This document shows positions 9,571 through 18,644 of a stretch of 64,000 bases of DNA, in pieces; position 1 is the first letter of the stretch, and the number at the start of each line of letters is the position of its first letter. This DNA comes from Qipengyuania polymorpha (GTDB taxonomy: Bacteria > Pseudomonadota > Alphaproteobacteria > Sphingomonadales > Sphingomonadaceae), in contig NZ_JAIGNK010000001.1 in the NCBI RefSeq assembly GCF_019711435.1, positions 62,001 to 126,000 on the forward strand, read 5' to 3'. The translations under genes were made by a program, and so were the position numbers. The notes beneath the pieces were generated by a model. The model was not told the DNA's origin and did not search any database. It was given only the letters and a program-made list of their open reading frames with translations.

Positions 9571-10617
9571 ATTTACCTCGACCACGCCGCCACCACCCCG
9601 CTGCGCCCGCAAGCGCGCGCTGCGATGGAGGAAGGCTTCGATCTCTGGGCCAATCCTTCGAGCCCGCACGCCGAAGGCCGCAAGGCGAGAGCGGCGCTGG
9701 AGGACGCGCGCGAGCGGGTGAAACAGGCGCTCGGCTGGGAGGGGGAGGTCATCTTCACCTCCGGCGCGAGCGAGGCGGCGGCGCTGGCTTTGGGCCATGC
9801 GAAAGCTGGCGCGCGGCTGGTGTCGGCGGTGGAGCATGATGCCATCCTGAAGGCTGCGCCCGATGCGGAGCGTGTGCCGGTGAGGACCGACGGTGCGCTC
9901 GACCTCGAGGTTCTGACGGAAGCGGTGCAGCGCGAACGCCCGCTGGTGGCGGTGCAGCATATCAACTCCGAGACCGGCAATGCGCAGGACCTCGCCGCGA
10001 TTGCCGGTGTCGTCGGGCAGGCGGAGGGCCTGTTGCTAGCCGACTGCGCGCAGAGTGCCGGGAAATTGCCGCTGCCGCCCTGCGACATGGCCATCATCTC
10101 CGCGCACAAGTTCGGCGGTCCTATCGGTATCGGGGCGCTGCTGGTGAAGGATTTTGCCATGCTCGAACCGGCTGGCGGGCAGGAGCGTGGCTATCGTCGC
10201 GGGACGGAGAACCTGCCTGGCGTGCTCGGCATGGCGGCGGCGCTGGAGGCTTGCGGCGAACCGTATCTCGACCCGGCCATCCTCGAACCGCTCGACAGCC
10301 TCGCGCAAGAGTGCCGCGACCTCGGCGGCACGTGGCTGTCCGACCGCCTTTCGGACTCCACGCCCTATATCCGCGCCATCGCCATGCCAAAGATGAGTGG
10401 CAGCGCGCAGGTGATGCGTTTCGACATGGCGGGCATTTCGGTCAGCCAGGGCAGCGCGTGCTCCTCGGGCACAATGAAGACCAGCCACGTGCTGCAGGCC
10501 ATGCAGGTCGAACCCGACATCGCCGACCGCACCATCCGCGCCAGCTTTGGCTGGAACACAACGCGCGAGGAAGTGGAACGCTTCTGCGAGGTCTGGGTAG
10601 AATTGGCGAAAGCATGA
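9571..10617 (+). CDS. cysteine desulfurase (first of two), start uncertain
   Basis: The enzyme is a PLP-dependent NifS/IscS-type desulfurase that takes sulfur from cysteine for Fe-S clusters. The PLP lysine is in SAHKFGG and the sulfur-accepting cysteine in QGSACSSG; RGTENLPG is also present. The conserved N-terminus IYLDHAATTPL is encoded from 9571, but no ATG, GTG or TTG lies in frame between the upstream stop at 9517 and that point. Translation therefore starts at a rare codon such as the ATT at 9571, or at the ATG at 9625, which would remove the conserved strand. Its stop overlaps the next desulfurase as ATGA. Confidence 0.82.
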   Translation: MYLDHAATTPLRPQARAAMEEGFDLWANPSSPHAEGRKARAALEDARERVKQALGWEGEVIFTSGASEAAALALGHAKAGARLVSAVEHDAILKAAPDAERVPVRTDGALDLEVLTEAVQRERPLVAVQHINSETGNAQDLAAIAGVVGQAEGLLLADCAQSAGKLPLPPCDMAIISAHKFGGPIGIGALLVKDFAMLEPAGGQERGYRRGTENLPGVLGMAAALEACGEPYLDPAILEPLDSLAQECRDLGGTWLSDRLSDSTPYIRAIAMPKMSGSAQVMRFDMAGISVSQGSACSSGTMKTSHVLQAMQVEPDIADRTIRASFGWNTTREEVERFCEVWVELAKA

Positions 10618-11708
10618 TTTACCTCGATTACCAGGCCACCACCCCGCTTGCCCCCGAAGCGCGCGATGCCATGCTGCGCTGGCTCGACGGGCCGGGCGGC
10701 ACCGGCTTCGGCAATCCGCATAGTCCGCACAAGATGGGCCGCGAGGCGAAGGCCGCCATCGAATTCGCGCGCGAGCAGGTCGCCGCGCTATTCCCGGCAG
10801 GCGGCAAGGTCATTTTTACCAGTGGCGCAACCGAGGCCCTCAACCTCGCCATCAGGGGCAGCGGCTCGGGTGGTACGGTGAGCGTCTCCGCCATCGAACA
10901 TTCCGCTGTCCTCGACACGGCAAAGGACGCGGGCAAGTGCCACGTGCTCAACGTCGCCAAGGACGGACAGTGCAACACGAAGCAGGACCTGCCCGCCGAC
11001 ACGCGGCTGGTCTGCCTTATGCAGGTGAACAACGAGATCGGCGTGATCCAGCCCACGGTCGAATGGCACCGCAAGGCGAAGGAGAACAACGCGCTCTACC
11101 TTTGCGATGCGGTGCAGGCCTATGGCAAGATCGAGGTCACCGGCGCCGACATGATTGCCATCAGCGCGCACAAGTTTCACGGGCCCAAGGGTATCGGCGC
11201 GCTGTGGGTGCGCGACGGGGTCGACTTGCACCAGGTCCAGACCGGCGGCGGACAGGAATCCGGCCTGCGCTCGGGCACGCTCAGCCCTGCGCTCATCGCA
11301 GGCATGGGCGCAGCAGCAGCCGAGGCCAAGGACCGGATGGAGCAAGACGCCGAACACGTCCAGAGGCTCTGGAAACGCGCGACCGAGGTGTTCGAGAACT
11401 GGGAACTCAACGGCAGCGCGGAGGCGCGCTACCACGGCAATCTCAACGTCCGTCCGCGCGGCCCCAATGGCGGCGGGCTCGATGTCGGCCGCCTGATGAG
11501 CGAATGTCGCAATGTGATGTTCTCGGCCGGCTCGGCCTGCGCCAGCGGTTCGGGGCGCACCAGCCATGTTTTGGAAGCCATCGGCCTGCCCAAGAAACTC
11601 GCCAAATGCTCGATACGTCTCGGCTTCGGTCGCTACACAACGCTCGAGGAAATTGAGGAAGCGGGTAAGACCATCAACGAGGCGGCCAAGGCGCAAGGGG
11701 CCTTATGA
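10614..11708 (+). CDS. cysteine desulfurase (second of two)
   Basis: This 364-residue PLP enzyme starts MIYLDYQATTPL, the usual NifS/IscS beginning. It has the PLP lysine in SAHKFHGPKG and the reactive cysteine in SAGSACASGS. It overlaps the preceding desulfurase and the following ferredoxin gene by ATGA junctions, so the three are translated together. Two adjacent paralogous desulfurases plus a [2Fe-2S] ferredoxin indicate Fe-S cluster assembly. They may form a heterodimer or serve separate sulfur acceptors; the sequence does not decide this. Confidence 0.92.
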   Translation: MIYLDYQATTPLAPEARDAMLRWLDGPGGTGFGNPHSPHKMGREAKAAIEFAREQVAALFPAGGKVIFTSGATEALNLAIRGSGSGGTVSVSAIEHSAVLDTAKDAGKCHVLNVAKDGQCNTKQDLPADTRLVCLMQVNNEIGVIQPTVEWHRKAKENNALYLCDAVQAYGKIEVTGADMIAISAHKFHGPKGIGALWVRDGVDLHQVQTGGGQESGLRSGTLSPALIAGMGAAAAEAKDRMEQDAEHVQRLWKRATEVFENWELNGSAEARYHGNLNVRPRGPNGGGLDVGRLMSECRNVMFSAGSACASGSGRTSHVLEAIGLPKKLAKCSIRLGFGRYTTLEEIEEAGKTINEAAKAQGAL

Positions 11709-12031
11709 AAGTCACGTTCCTCACCTCGAATGGCGACCGCGTCGACGCGGCAGGCGAGGCCGGCGACAGCCTGCTGCGCGTGGCCCAGGCCGCAGGAATG
11801 CCGCTGGAAGGCACGTGCGAAGGCCAGATGGCCTGCTCGACCTGCCATGTGGTGGTCGACAAGGACTGGTTCGACCGGTTGCCTGAAGCCAGCGAGGAAG
11901 AGGAAGACATGCTCGACCTCGCCGCCGGCGTGCGGCGCACCAGCCGCCTGTCCTGCCAGATCGTGCTGGGCGAGGAGTTGGACGGCCTCACCGTCGCCAT
12001 CCCCGCCGAAAGCCATGACATGAGCCGTTAG
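11705..12031 (+). CDS. [2Fe-2S] ferredoxin, adrenodoxin type
   Basis: The 108-residue protein carries the adrenodoxin-class cluster pattern GTCEGQMACSTCHVV with three of the four cysteine ligands, and a fourth cysteine in SRLSCQIVLGE. The RRTSRLSCQ segment is typical of the class. It would supply electrons to Fe-S cluster biogenesis, or to a cytochrome P450-type enzyme elsewhere. It overlaps the upstream desulfurase by four bases, and its stop interlocks with the convergent DUF4349 gene. Confidence 0.93.
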   Translation: MKVTFLTSNGDRVDAAGEAGDSLLRVAQAAGMPLEGTCEGQMACSTCHVVVDKDWFDRLPEASEEEEDMLDLAAGVRRTSRLSCQIVLGEELDGLTVAIPAESHDMSR

Positions 12032-13056
12032 GCGGGTTTGTCTCCATCTTCCGGCGGGCTTGCCGGAGGAACCCAGCCGTCATTGCCGATGCCGGTCGTA
12101 AGTCCCAGCCGTCTCACCAGCTTCACCGCGCCCCAGACCAGCAGGCCGATGGGCAGGACCACGGTCACCAGCAGCATCATCAGCGCGATAAGATTGCCGA
12201 AGATGGAGGCGAGGCTGCCCCATGCGCCGCGGATGGGGTCGAGGAAGCCGCCCTCGGTCGGCGTGCCCGCCTCGTATTCGAGCGTCATGGTCGAATAGGC
12301 CACGCGGCCACGCATTTCGGTGAGCCAGCTTCGCGCCTGGTCGATTTCCTCGTTCACCTGCGCCACGCCGCGCTCGGCCTCGACCAGTTCGGCGACGGTG
12401 CCTTTGCGAGTGCGTAGCACCTCCATCAGCCGGTCGCGCAGCGCGGTGCGGGCGCGCAGGCGGGCCTCGGTATCGACGATGCGCTTGGACAGGTCCTCGC
12501 CCTGGATCGAGGAAGAGACGAGTTCGCCCTTCATCCCTTGCGAGGTGGCGGCAAGCGCCTTGCCGAAGGTGCGCGCCTCGCCGCTGGCGATGGCGATTTG
12601 CAGGCTGCCATAGGCATAGTCGCCTTCGCTCTCGCCCGAATTCATCGAGACGATGCGGCACACCTGCGGTCCCTTCGCCTCGCACATGTCGGCGTGCTTC
12701 TCCTGCATCGGGCGAATGACGGTGGCGGGCACCCGGAAACCATAGGCGTAAGTATAGGCCACCTGCGGCATGCCGACGGGGACCGGGCTGGTGGCAGAAG
12801 GCGGGATCGCTTCGCTTTGGGCCCCGCTCGTCCGTGGAGGCGAGGCCGGCGGAGGGGGAGCGGTGCGGGTGATGCCCGGAAGCGAGGGGCCGCTTTCCAT
12901 CGCCTGCGCGAAGCCAAACTCGTTCTGCGGAGCCTCGTCTGCGGCTTCCACATCGACACTCGTCACGCGCTCTGAAACCGAACGTTCTTCCGACTGGCCG
13001 CACGAGGCCAAGGCAAGGCCGGAAATCCCGACCAGCAAAAGGGAACGCTTCATCAT
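12028..13056 (-). CDS. DUF4349 lipoprotein
   Basis: The product (342 residues from the ATG at 13056) has a lipoprotein signal with lipobox LASC. A low-complexity proline/alanine stretch follows. The DUF4349 part shows IVSMNSGESEGDYAYGSLQI, a long coiled-coil (VDTEARLRARTALRDRL onward) and then VNEEIDQARSWL. A C-terminal hydrophobic segment of about 20 residues anchors it in the membrane. Function is unknown; these proteins are envelope-located. GGAG lies seven bases before the ATG at 13056, and a second ATG follows directly at 13053. An element shared with tonB lies 70 bp upstream. Confidence 0.8.
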   Translation of the reverse strand: MMKRSLLLVGISGLALASCGQSEERSVSERVTSVDVEAADEAPQNEFGFAQAMESGPSLPGITRTAPPPPASPPRTSGAQSEAIPPSATSPVPVGMPQVAYTYAYGFRVPATVIRPMQEKHADMCEAKGPQVCRIVSMNSGESEGDYAYGSLQIAIASGEARTFGKALAATSQGMKGELVSSSIQGEDLSKRIVDTEARLRARTALRDRLMEVLRTRKGTVAELVEAERGVAQVNEEIDQARSWLTEMRGRVAYSTMTLEYEAGTPTEGGFLDPIRGAWGSLASIFGNLIALMMLLVTVVLPIGLLVWGAVKLVRRLGLTTGIGNDGWVPPASPPEDGDKPA

Positions 13057-13125
13057 GGAATCTCTCCTCACCATATTTCTGCCTCAATATGGCCACATTT
13101 GTGCCGCATTCGCAAGTCCAGATTT

Positions 13126-13140
13126 ATGTTACAACGTATC
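13126..13140 (-). promoter_or_regulatory. shared 15-base element upstream of the DUF4349 gene (copy 2)
   Basis: Read towards the gene it is GATACGTTGTAACAT, matching the tonB upstream element at 14 of 15 positions. The two genes are otherwise unrelated, which suggests a common regulator or promoter type. Confidence 0.4.
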
Positions 13141-13171
13141 GAGTCGCGAGGTCGGGTCAAGGCGGGACATG

Positions 13172-13206
13172 GTAAAAGGCCCCGCCACATAGGTGACGGG
13201 GCCTTT
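13172..13206 (-). terminator. terminator after the DJ-1/PfpI gene
   Basis: A perfect 10-bp stem (13175-13184 with 13197-13206) encloses a 12-base loop; on the minus strand it is followed by a short T-run. It lies 23 bp beyond the stop of the DJ-1/PfpI gene. Confidence 0.8.
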
Positions 13207-13229
13207 CAAATCTTTGTATTGTCAGGTGT

Positions 13230-13787
13230 TTACGCGGTTTCGAGCTCGCGCTTCTCGACGCTCTCACCCAGCATTTCGATCAGCGCCTTGCTGAACGCCG
13301 GAATGTCGTCCGGATTGCGGCTGGTAATGAGGTTGCCGTCCACTGCGGCTTCCTGGTCGACCACATTTGCGCCGGCATTCTTAAGGTCGGTGCGGATCGA
13401 GGGCCATGCGGTGACCGTCTTGCCCTTGATGAGGTCGGCTTCGGCGAGGAGCCACGGTGCGTGGCAGATGGCGGCAATCGGCTTGCCTGCCATGTTGAAT
13501 TCGCGGACGATAGCGATCGCACGTTCGTTCATGCGCAGGATGTCGGGGTTCATCTGGCCGCCGGGAAGCAGCAGCGCGTCATAGCCCGAACAGTCCGAAA
13601 CTTCGTCGACAGTCTTGTCGACGGTGACGCTGTCGCCCCAGTCCTTGTCCTTCCAGCCCTTGATCTCGCCCTTTTCGAGACTGACCACGGTCGTCTCGAA
13701 ACCGGCGTCTTCAAGATTGGCCTTCGGCTCCATCAGTTCCGACTGTTCGAAGCCGTTGGTGGCGAGGATCATGATGCGCTTTGTCAT
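13230..13787 (-). CDS. DJ-1/PfpI family protein
   Basis: The 185-residue cytosolic protein has the flavodoxin-like fold of the PfpI/YhbO group. The nucleophile elbow AICHAPWLL contains the expected Cys-His pair, and the LLLPGGQMNPD segment and an early Glu (GFEQSE) are present. Family members are reported as deglycases, chaperones or cysteine peptidases that protect against stress; which applies is not visible. The ATG at 13787 follows an AAGGAG site at good spacing. The much longer frame continuing upstream to 14627 runs antisense through the ion-channel gene and is not coding. Confidence 0.88.
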   Translation of the reverse strand: MTKRIMILATNGFEQSELMEPKANLEDAGFETTVVSLEKGEIKGWKDKDWGDSVTVDKTVDEVSDCSGYDALLLPGGQMNPDILRMNERAIAIVREFNMAGKPIAAICHAPWLLAEADLIKGKTVTAWPSIRTDLKNAGANVVDQEAAVDGNLITSRNPDDIPAFSKALIEMLGESVEKRELETA

Positions 13788-13931
13788 AAGGTAACTCCTT
13801 GATTTCGTGTTACCTGTGCAACGAGCGGGCAGGGGCGTACGTTCCGCCGTGACAGGCGAGGCGTGGCGGTGGTAGGGCAGGGCGAGGAAGGCCGCGCGAT
13901 GCGGCCTGTTTGCTATCCGGAGTTTGCCGAA

Positions 13932-14705
13932 ATGGGTCTGCGCGAAAAGGTGCGGCAGCTGGTCGAGACACGCGCTTTCGAGCGATTCATCATTGCGGTC
14001 ATCGTCATCAACGCGCTCGGCCTCGGCCTCGAAACTTCGCCTGCCATCATGGCGAGTGCGGGGCCGGTGATCGTGGCGCTCGATTCGATCGCGCTCGGCA
14101 TCTTCGTGGTCGAGCTTGCGCTCAAGCTCTTTGCCTATGGCTGGCGCTTCTTCCGCAATGGCTGGAATGTCTTCGACCTTGCCATCGTAACCGTAGCGCT
14201 GATGCCCGCCTCGGGCGCCTTCTCGGTGCTGCGTGCCTTGCGTGTCCTGCGCGCGCTGCGGCTCATCTCCGTGGTGCCGAGCATGCGCAAGGTCATCGTC
14301 GGCCTGTTCAGCGCTATCCCCAGCATCGGCACGGTCATCGTGATGCTGCTGCTCTTGTTCTATATCAGCGCGGTCATGGCGACGAAGCTGTTCGGCGAGG
14401 CCTTCCCGCAGTGGTTCGGCAACCTCGGCGCCTCGCTTTACTCGCTGTTCCAGATCATGACGCTGGAAAGCTGGTCGATGGGCATCGTTCGCCCGGTGAT
14501 GGAGGTCTATCCCTACGCCTGGGCCTTCTTCGTGCCGTTCATCCTGCTGACCAGCTTCATCGTCCTCAACCTGTTCATCGGTGTGATCGTCAACGCCATG
14601 GCGGAAGCCACCGACGAAGAAGCGCATGACGAGCGCGAGGAAATCCTCAACGAATTGCGGGCGCTGCGCGAAGATATCGCCGGACTGAAAAGAGGTGCGG
14701 ATTAA
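13932..14705 (+). CDS. bacterial voltage-gated sodium channel (BacNav)
   Basis: The 257-residue protein has six membrane segments. S4 carries four arginines at three-residue spacing (R101, R104, R107, R110 in LRALRVLRALRLI). The pore loop has the selectivity filter TLESWSM (177-183), with Glu 179 and Trp 181 in the sodium-selective positions. A charged C-terminal helix (226-252) should form the tetramerising coiled coil. It should work as a homotetramer in the inner membrane, in sodium-dependent motility or pH responses. The ATG at 13932 has GGAG nine bases upstream; ATG 13899 and GTG 13863 are other in-frame starts. Confidence 0.9.
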   Translation: MGLREKVRQLVETRAFERFIIAVIVINALGLGLETSPAIMASAGPVIVALDSIALGIFVVELALKLFAYGWRFFRNGWNVFDLAIVTVALMPASGAFSVLRALRVLRALRLISVVPSMRKVIVGLFSAIPSIGTVIVMLLLLFYISAVMATKLFGEAFPQWFGNLGASLYSLFQIMTLESWSMGIVRPVMEVYPYAWAFFVPFILLTSFIVLNLFIGVIVNAMAEATDEEAHDEREEILNELRALREDIAGLKRGAD

Positions 14706-14764
14706 GCGGTGAATTCGCGAGGGGAAGTCTCCCGCATGGCCGTCCGGCTTGCTAGGAAGGCCGG

Positions 14765-17059
14765 ATGGCCGATGTGACCGATATTCCCGATTCCGATCCG
14801 TTCGACGCGATTGTCGACGCGCCTTTCGATAGTGCGCTGTCCGAGCGCTACCTCGTCTATGCGCTGTCGACGATTACTGCGCGCTCGCTGCCCGATTTGC
14901 GCGACGGGTTGAAGCCGGTCCACCGCCGCTTGCTGTGGACCATGCGCCAGTTGAAGCTCGATCCGGCGAGCGGGTTCAAGAAATCGGCCCGCGTGGTGGG
15001 CGAGGTCATCGGTAAGTACCACCCGCATGGCGATACCGCGGCCTATGACGCGATGGTCCGCCTCGCGCAGGATTTTGCGCTGCGCTATCCGCTGGTCGAG
15101 GGGCAGGGGAATTTCGGCAATATCGATGGCGATAACGCGGCGGCCTACCGTTACACCGAAGCCCGCCTGACCAAGACGGCCATGCGCCTGATGGAAGGTC
15201 TCGACGCGGGCACGGTCGATTTCATCCCGACCTACAATAACGAGGAAGAAGAGCCGGAGATCATGCCGGGCCTCTTCCCCAACCTGCTCGCCAATGGCGC
15301 GAGCGGGATTGCAGTCGGCATGGCGACCAACATCCCGAGCCACAATGTCGCCGAGATCGTCGATGCGACGCTGGAAGTCATCGACAATCCTCACGTCGAG
15401 CATTCGCGGCTGATGGAAATCTTCAAGGGTCCGGACTTCGCAACCGGCGGGGTCGTCCCCGAAAGCGCCGAGGTGATCAGCCACGCCTATGAAACCGGGC
15501 GCGGGTCTTTCCGTGTTCGCGGGCGCTTCCATGCGGCCGAGGCGGAGAAGGACGAGGACAAGGCTGCCGGTATCGAGCGGCTGGGCGGCGGACAATGGCA
15601 GCTGGTCATCTCCGAAATTCCCTACCAGGTCGCCAAGGGCAAGCTGATCGAGCAGATCGCCGCCGCGATTGCCGACAAGAAACTGCCCATCCTCGAAGAC
15701 GTGCGCGACGAAAGCGACGAGCAGATCCGTATCGTGCTCGTGCCGCGCAGCCGCAATGTCGACCCTGAGCTTCTGAAGGAGAGCATCTACAAGCTCACCG
15801 ACATGGAGACGCGCTTCGGCCTGAACTTGAACGTGCTCGACCGCACACGCACGCCGATGGTGATGGGGCTGAAGGAACTGCTCGACAACTGGATTGCCAG
15901 CCAGATCGACATCCTCCAGCGCCGCAGCCAGCACCGTCTGGACCAGATCGCGCGGCGGCTGGAACTGGTCGAGGGCTATATCATCGCCTTCCTCAACCTG
16001 GACCGCGTGATCGAGATTATCCGCACCGAGGACGAGCCCAAGGCTGTGATGATGGAGGAGTTCAAGCTCACCGACCGGCAGGCAGAGGCGATCCTCAACA
16101 TGCGCCTGCGCAGCTTGCGCAAGCTGGAAGAAATGCAGCTGCGCAATGAAAAGGACGAGCTGCTCAAGGAGCAGGACGAGCTGGAAAAGCTGCTCGGCAG
16201 CCCGGCCCGCCAGCGCACGCGCCTCAAGCGCGACCTCAATGCGCTGCGCAAGGAGTACAGCGAAGACACAGACCTCGGCCGCCGCCGCACCACCATCGAA
16301 GAGGCTGCCCCGGCGGTCGAATTCAGCATGGACGCGATGATCGAAAAGGAGCCGGTCACGGTCATCCTGTCGCAGAAGGGCTGGATACGCGGGGCCAAGG
16401 GACATTTGCCGCTCGACCAGGAGTTCAAATACAAGGAAGGCGACGGCCCGGCCTTCGTCCTCCACGCCCAGACCACCGACAAGCTGCTGCTCATCGGCAA
16501 CGACGGGCGCGTGTTTACGCTTGGCGCGGACAAATTGCCCGGCGCGCGCGGCTTCGGCGAGCCGGTCCGCAATACGCTCGACATCGACGGGCAGACGCAG
16601 ATCGTCTCGGTCATTGTCCATGCCGAGGGGCAGGAAGTCCTGCTCGCGGCCACCAATGGCAAGGGCTTTGCCGTCGGCACCGACGCCATGCTCGCCGAGA
16701 CGCGCAAGGGCCGTCAGGTGATGAATGTGAAGGGCGATGTGAAGCTCGCCGTTGCGCGGCCCATCGACAAGGCCCACGACCACGTCGCCGTGGTGGGCGA
16801 GAACCGCAAGCTCGTCGTCTTCAACCTCGAAGAACTGCCGCGCCTCGCCAAGGGGCAGGGCAACAAGCTGCAGAACTACCGCGACGGCGGGCTGTCGGAT
16901 GCGACCACCTTCACGATGGAAGAAGGCCTCAGCTGGACCATGGGCGGCAAGGAAGGCCGCACGCGGACCGAGAGCGAGATGTGGCAATGGAAGGTCGCAC
17001 GCGGCGGCGCAGGCCGTCTCCCGCCGCAAGGCTTCCCGCGCGACAACAAATTCGGCTAA
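14765..17059 (+). CDS. parC: DNA topoisomerase IV subunit A
   Basis: The 764-residue product is a type IIA topoisomerase A subunit. The breakage-reunion domain is N-terminal, with the [13 protein letters not shown] region and the active-site tyrosine in [11 protein letters not shown] coiled coil and a C-terminal beta-propeller with degenerate repeats (about residue 500 on) follow. The length and the single short propeller fit ParC rather than GyrA. It decatenates daughter chromosomes together with ParE, which is not in the window. In the quinolone-resistance region, the positions equivalent to E. coli ParC Ser80 and Glu84 are Thr and Asp. Confidence 0.93.
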   Translation: MADVTDIPDSDPFDAIVDAPFDSALSERYLVYALSTITARSLPDLRDGLKPVHRRLLWTMRQLKLDPASGFKKSARVVGEVIGKYHPHGDTAAYDAMVRLAQDFALRYPLVEGQGNFGNIDGDNAAAYRYTEARLTKTAMRLMEGLDAGTVDFIPTYNNEEEEPEIMPGLFPNLLANGASGIAVGMATNIPSHNVAEIVDATLEVIDNPHVEHSRLMEIFKGPDFATGGVVPESAEVISHAYETGRGSFRVRGRFHAAEAEKDEDKAAGIERLGGGQWQLVISEIPYQVAKGKLIEQIAAAIADKKLPILEDVRDESDEQIRIVLVPRSRNVDPELLKESIYKLTDMETRFGLNLNVLDRTRTPMVMGLKELLDNWIASQIDILQRRSQHRLDQIARRLELVEGYIIAFLNLDRVIEIIRTEDEPKAVMMEEFKLTDRQAEAILNMRLRSLRKLEEMQLRNEKDELLKEQDELEKLLGSPARQRTRLKRDLNALRKEYSEDTDLGRRRTTIEEAAPAVEFSMDAMIEKEPVTVILSQKGWIRGAKGHLPLDQEFKYKEGDGPAFVLHAQTTDKLLLIGNDGRVFTLGADKLPGARGFGEPVRNTLDIDGQTQIVSVIVHAEGQEVLLAATNGKGFAVGTDAMLAETRKGRQVMNVKGDVKLAVARPIDKAHDHVAVVGENRKLVVFNLEELPRLAKGQGNKLQNYRDGGLSDATTFTMEEGLSWTMGGKEGRTRTESEMWQWKVARGGAGRLPPQGFPRDNKFG

Positions 17060-17085
17060 GCTCCTTCAGGAAGGGAGCTTTTTCT
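17058..17085 (+). terminator. terminator-like hairpin after parC, overlapping the next gene's ribosome-binding site
   Basis: AAGCTCC (17058-17064) pairs with GGAGCTT (17074-17080), followed by a T-run. The GGGAG in the 3' arm is also the only ribosome-binding site for the ATG at 17087, so the hairpin would both end parC transcripts and hide that site. Confidence 0.6.
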
Positions 17086-17086
17086 C

Positions 17087-17875
17087 ATGCGCTCAAGTGA
17101 GGTTCTGGCCTTCATGGCCGTTTTGACAGCTACACCTTCGTTGGCTGGCGAACCGTTGACGAAAGAGAAGCTCGATGCGCGCGATGCATCGGGGCTGGTC
17201 GAATTACTGCTCGAGCCGGCAACCGCACGCGAAGTCGTGGATGCCACTGTCCAGCCATTGTGGGGCCCGCCCGACACTTGGCGCGCCACCTTTCTCGGCC
17301 GCGCGCAGCCAATTGGCACCGACACCTGCTTACGCAAGCGCTTCTGGGTTACGCTGACGGGTACGCCTGACGGCGAATTCATCCGAAAGGATATGCAAGA
17401 GACCGAAGACCTCGTGGTGCTGCAGCCGGGCAAACGCGCTACACTTGCGTCGTGCGCGACAGCGGAAGGTTACGTGAACGCCGCTTATTTGGCGAACCGC
17501 TTCTATCAGGTTGCGACCTACCGAATGTTCCGGCGCATGATGAGCGATGCGGCCGGCAAAGGCTCGTTGTCCTTCAGGCTCAGGTGCAGCGACAAGGGCG
17601 GTGATGCTTGCTCCGACCCTCGTGCTGCGCTTGCCAGCTTGCCGGTAGACAAGCTCTTTTCCGTCAGTGTCCTCAATGTCGAGAAGCGCCAGATGGAAGG
17701 CATGAGCAAGGGCGTGTTAACGCATCCGCCTATCGCTATCGGCAAACCCTATACCGTCGAGATCTCCTTCGGTCCGTCCGGAAACGACAGCAAATCGTGG
17801 CGCGTTTACTGGACGATGGTGCCGGATAAGAAACCGGTGGTCGAACTCAAGCGGCAGACCGTCTATTATCACTGA
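17087..17875 (+). CDS. exported hypothetical protein
   Basis: The 262-residue product starts with a signal peptide (cleavage near SLAG, residue about 20) and is otherwise not recognised. Five cysteines are spread through the mature part (TDTCLRKRF, ASCATAEG, LRCSDKGGDACSD), suggesting disulfides in the periplasm. The C-terminal half looks beta-rich (KPYTVEISFG, SWRVYWTMV). It has a ribosome-binding site inside the parC terminator hairpin and ends just before a bidirectional-looking stem, so it is probably a single gene. Confidence 0.7.
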   Translation: MRSSEVLAFMAVLTATPSLAGEPLTKEKLDARDASGLVELLLEPATAREVVDATVQPLWGPPDTWRATFLGRAQPIGTDTCLRKRFWVTLTGTPDGEFIRKDMQETEDLVVLQPGKRATLASCATAEGYVNAAYLANRFYQVATYRMFRRMMSDAAGKGSLSFRLRCSDKGGDACSDPRAALASLPVDKLFSVSVLNVEKRQMEGMSKGVLTHPPIAIGKPYTVEISFGPSGNDSKSWRVYWTMVPDKKPVVELKRQTVYYH

Positions 17876-17880
17876 GGGCA

Positions 17881-17914
17881 AAAGAAAGGGCCGAGAGCGT
17901 TAGCTCCCGGCCCA
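17881..17914 (-). terminator. terminator between convergent genes
   Basis: An 11-bp stem with one mismatch (17889-17899 with 17904-17914) and loop GTTA is followed on the minus strand by TTTCTTTT. It should end the transcript of the exported protein at 17961 and may also serve the opposite gene. Confidence 0.75.
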
Positions 17915-17960
17915 GTGCGACCCTGAAATTCGGTGGCTCCAGGGGAACCGTAAGCGCAGC

Positions 17961-18488
17961 TTATTCGGCTGCTTCACCTTCTGCCGGTGCGTTCGCTGCC
18001 ATGGCAGCGTCGATTTCGGCATTGGTGTACTTGGCCATCAGGCCGTGGTCGCCGGCGGTGAAGTGGCCGCGCAGCAGGACAACGACGTTGGTTTCGTCGC
18101 CGCCGCGCGCGATGGTCACTTCGTCACCTTCGATGAGGGTGATCGTGCCGAGCGGTGCGTGGTCAGCAGCCATGGCCGATGCGCCGACAACGAGTGCCGC
18201 GTCGAGCTGTGCCTTGGCGGCTGCAATCTGCTGGTCGATCATGCCGTCGAGCATCGCCTTGGTGGCGGGAAGCGTCAGGCCGGCATCGCTTTCGACATAC
18301 ATCGAAGCGGGCAGCGGGATCTTGTGCTTGCCGGTGTCGATGATGGCATTGCCGCCTTCGATTGCAACGACGGTGCCGACGGTGTTGCCTTCGGGGCCGG
18401 TGACCGTGGCGCCTTCGACGATGCCGTTGGCCAGGGCCGGGGTTGCGATAAGGGCGACGGAGGCAAGAGCCAGCTTCGCGAATTTCAT
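17961..18488 (-). CDS. exported small protein, two PRC-like beta segments (hypothetical)
   Basis: The 175-residue product has a clear signal peptide (MKFAKLALAS, cleavage near ALA, residue 20). The mature part has two similar beta-rich stretches, GATVTGPEGNTVGTVVAIEG and APLGTITLIEGDEVTIARGG, resembling PRC-barrel-like strands, around a helical segment rich in Gln and Ala. It ends in an acidic tail. Function is unknown. GGAG lies six bases before the ATG at 18488; an ATG at 18494 lacks such spacing. Its upstream region carries two TGC-rich dyads. Confidence 0.7.
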   Translation of the reverse strand: MKFAKLALASVALIATPALANGIVEGATVTGPEGNTVGTVVAIEGGNAIIDTGKHKIPLPASMYVESDAGLTLPATKAMLDGMIDQQIAAAKAQLDAALVVGASAMAADHAPLGTITLIEGDEVTIARGGDETNVVVLLRGHFTAGDHGLMAKYTNAEIDAAMAANAPAEGEAAE

Positions 18489-18644
18489 GTTCATCTCCAA
18501 GACGTGTTCAACTCAATCGCTCCTGACGCGCGGATGCACGCGGCGGTTGCGAAACTAAATAATGAGAGCGGCAACGAGAGTGGATGCCCCGCCAATGGCC
18601 GCTTGCCCCCTTCCCGAGGAGCGGCCCGCTCTATGGCAAGGCGA

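Noticed and set aside
13788-14627. Extension of the DJ-1/PfpI frame upstream into the channel gene
   Set aside because: The family N-terminus and ribosome-binding site fit the ATG at 13787; the extension is antisense to a clear ion channel.
14702-17029. 775-codon open frame on the minus strand opposite parC
   Set aside because: It is the reverse reading of a strongly conserved gene in high-GC DNA; its product is repetitive His/Arg/Asp-rich with no recognisable domain.
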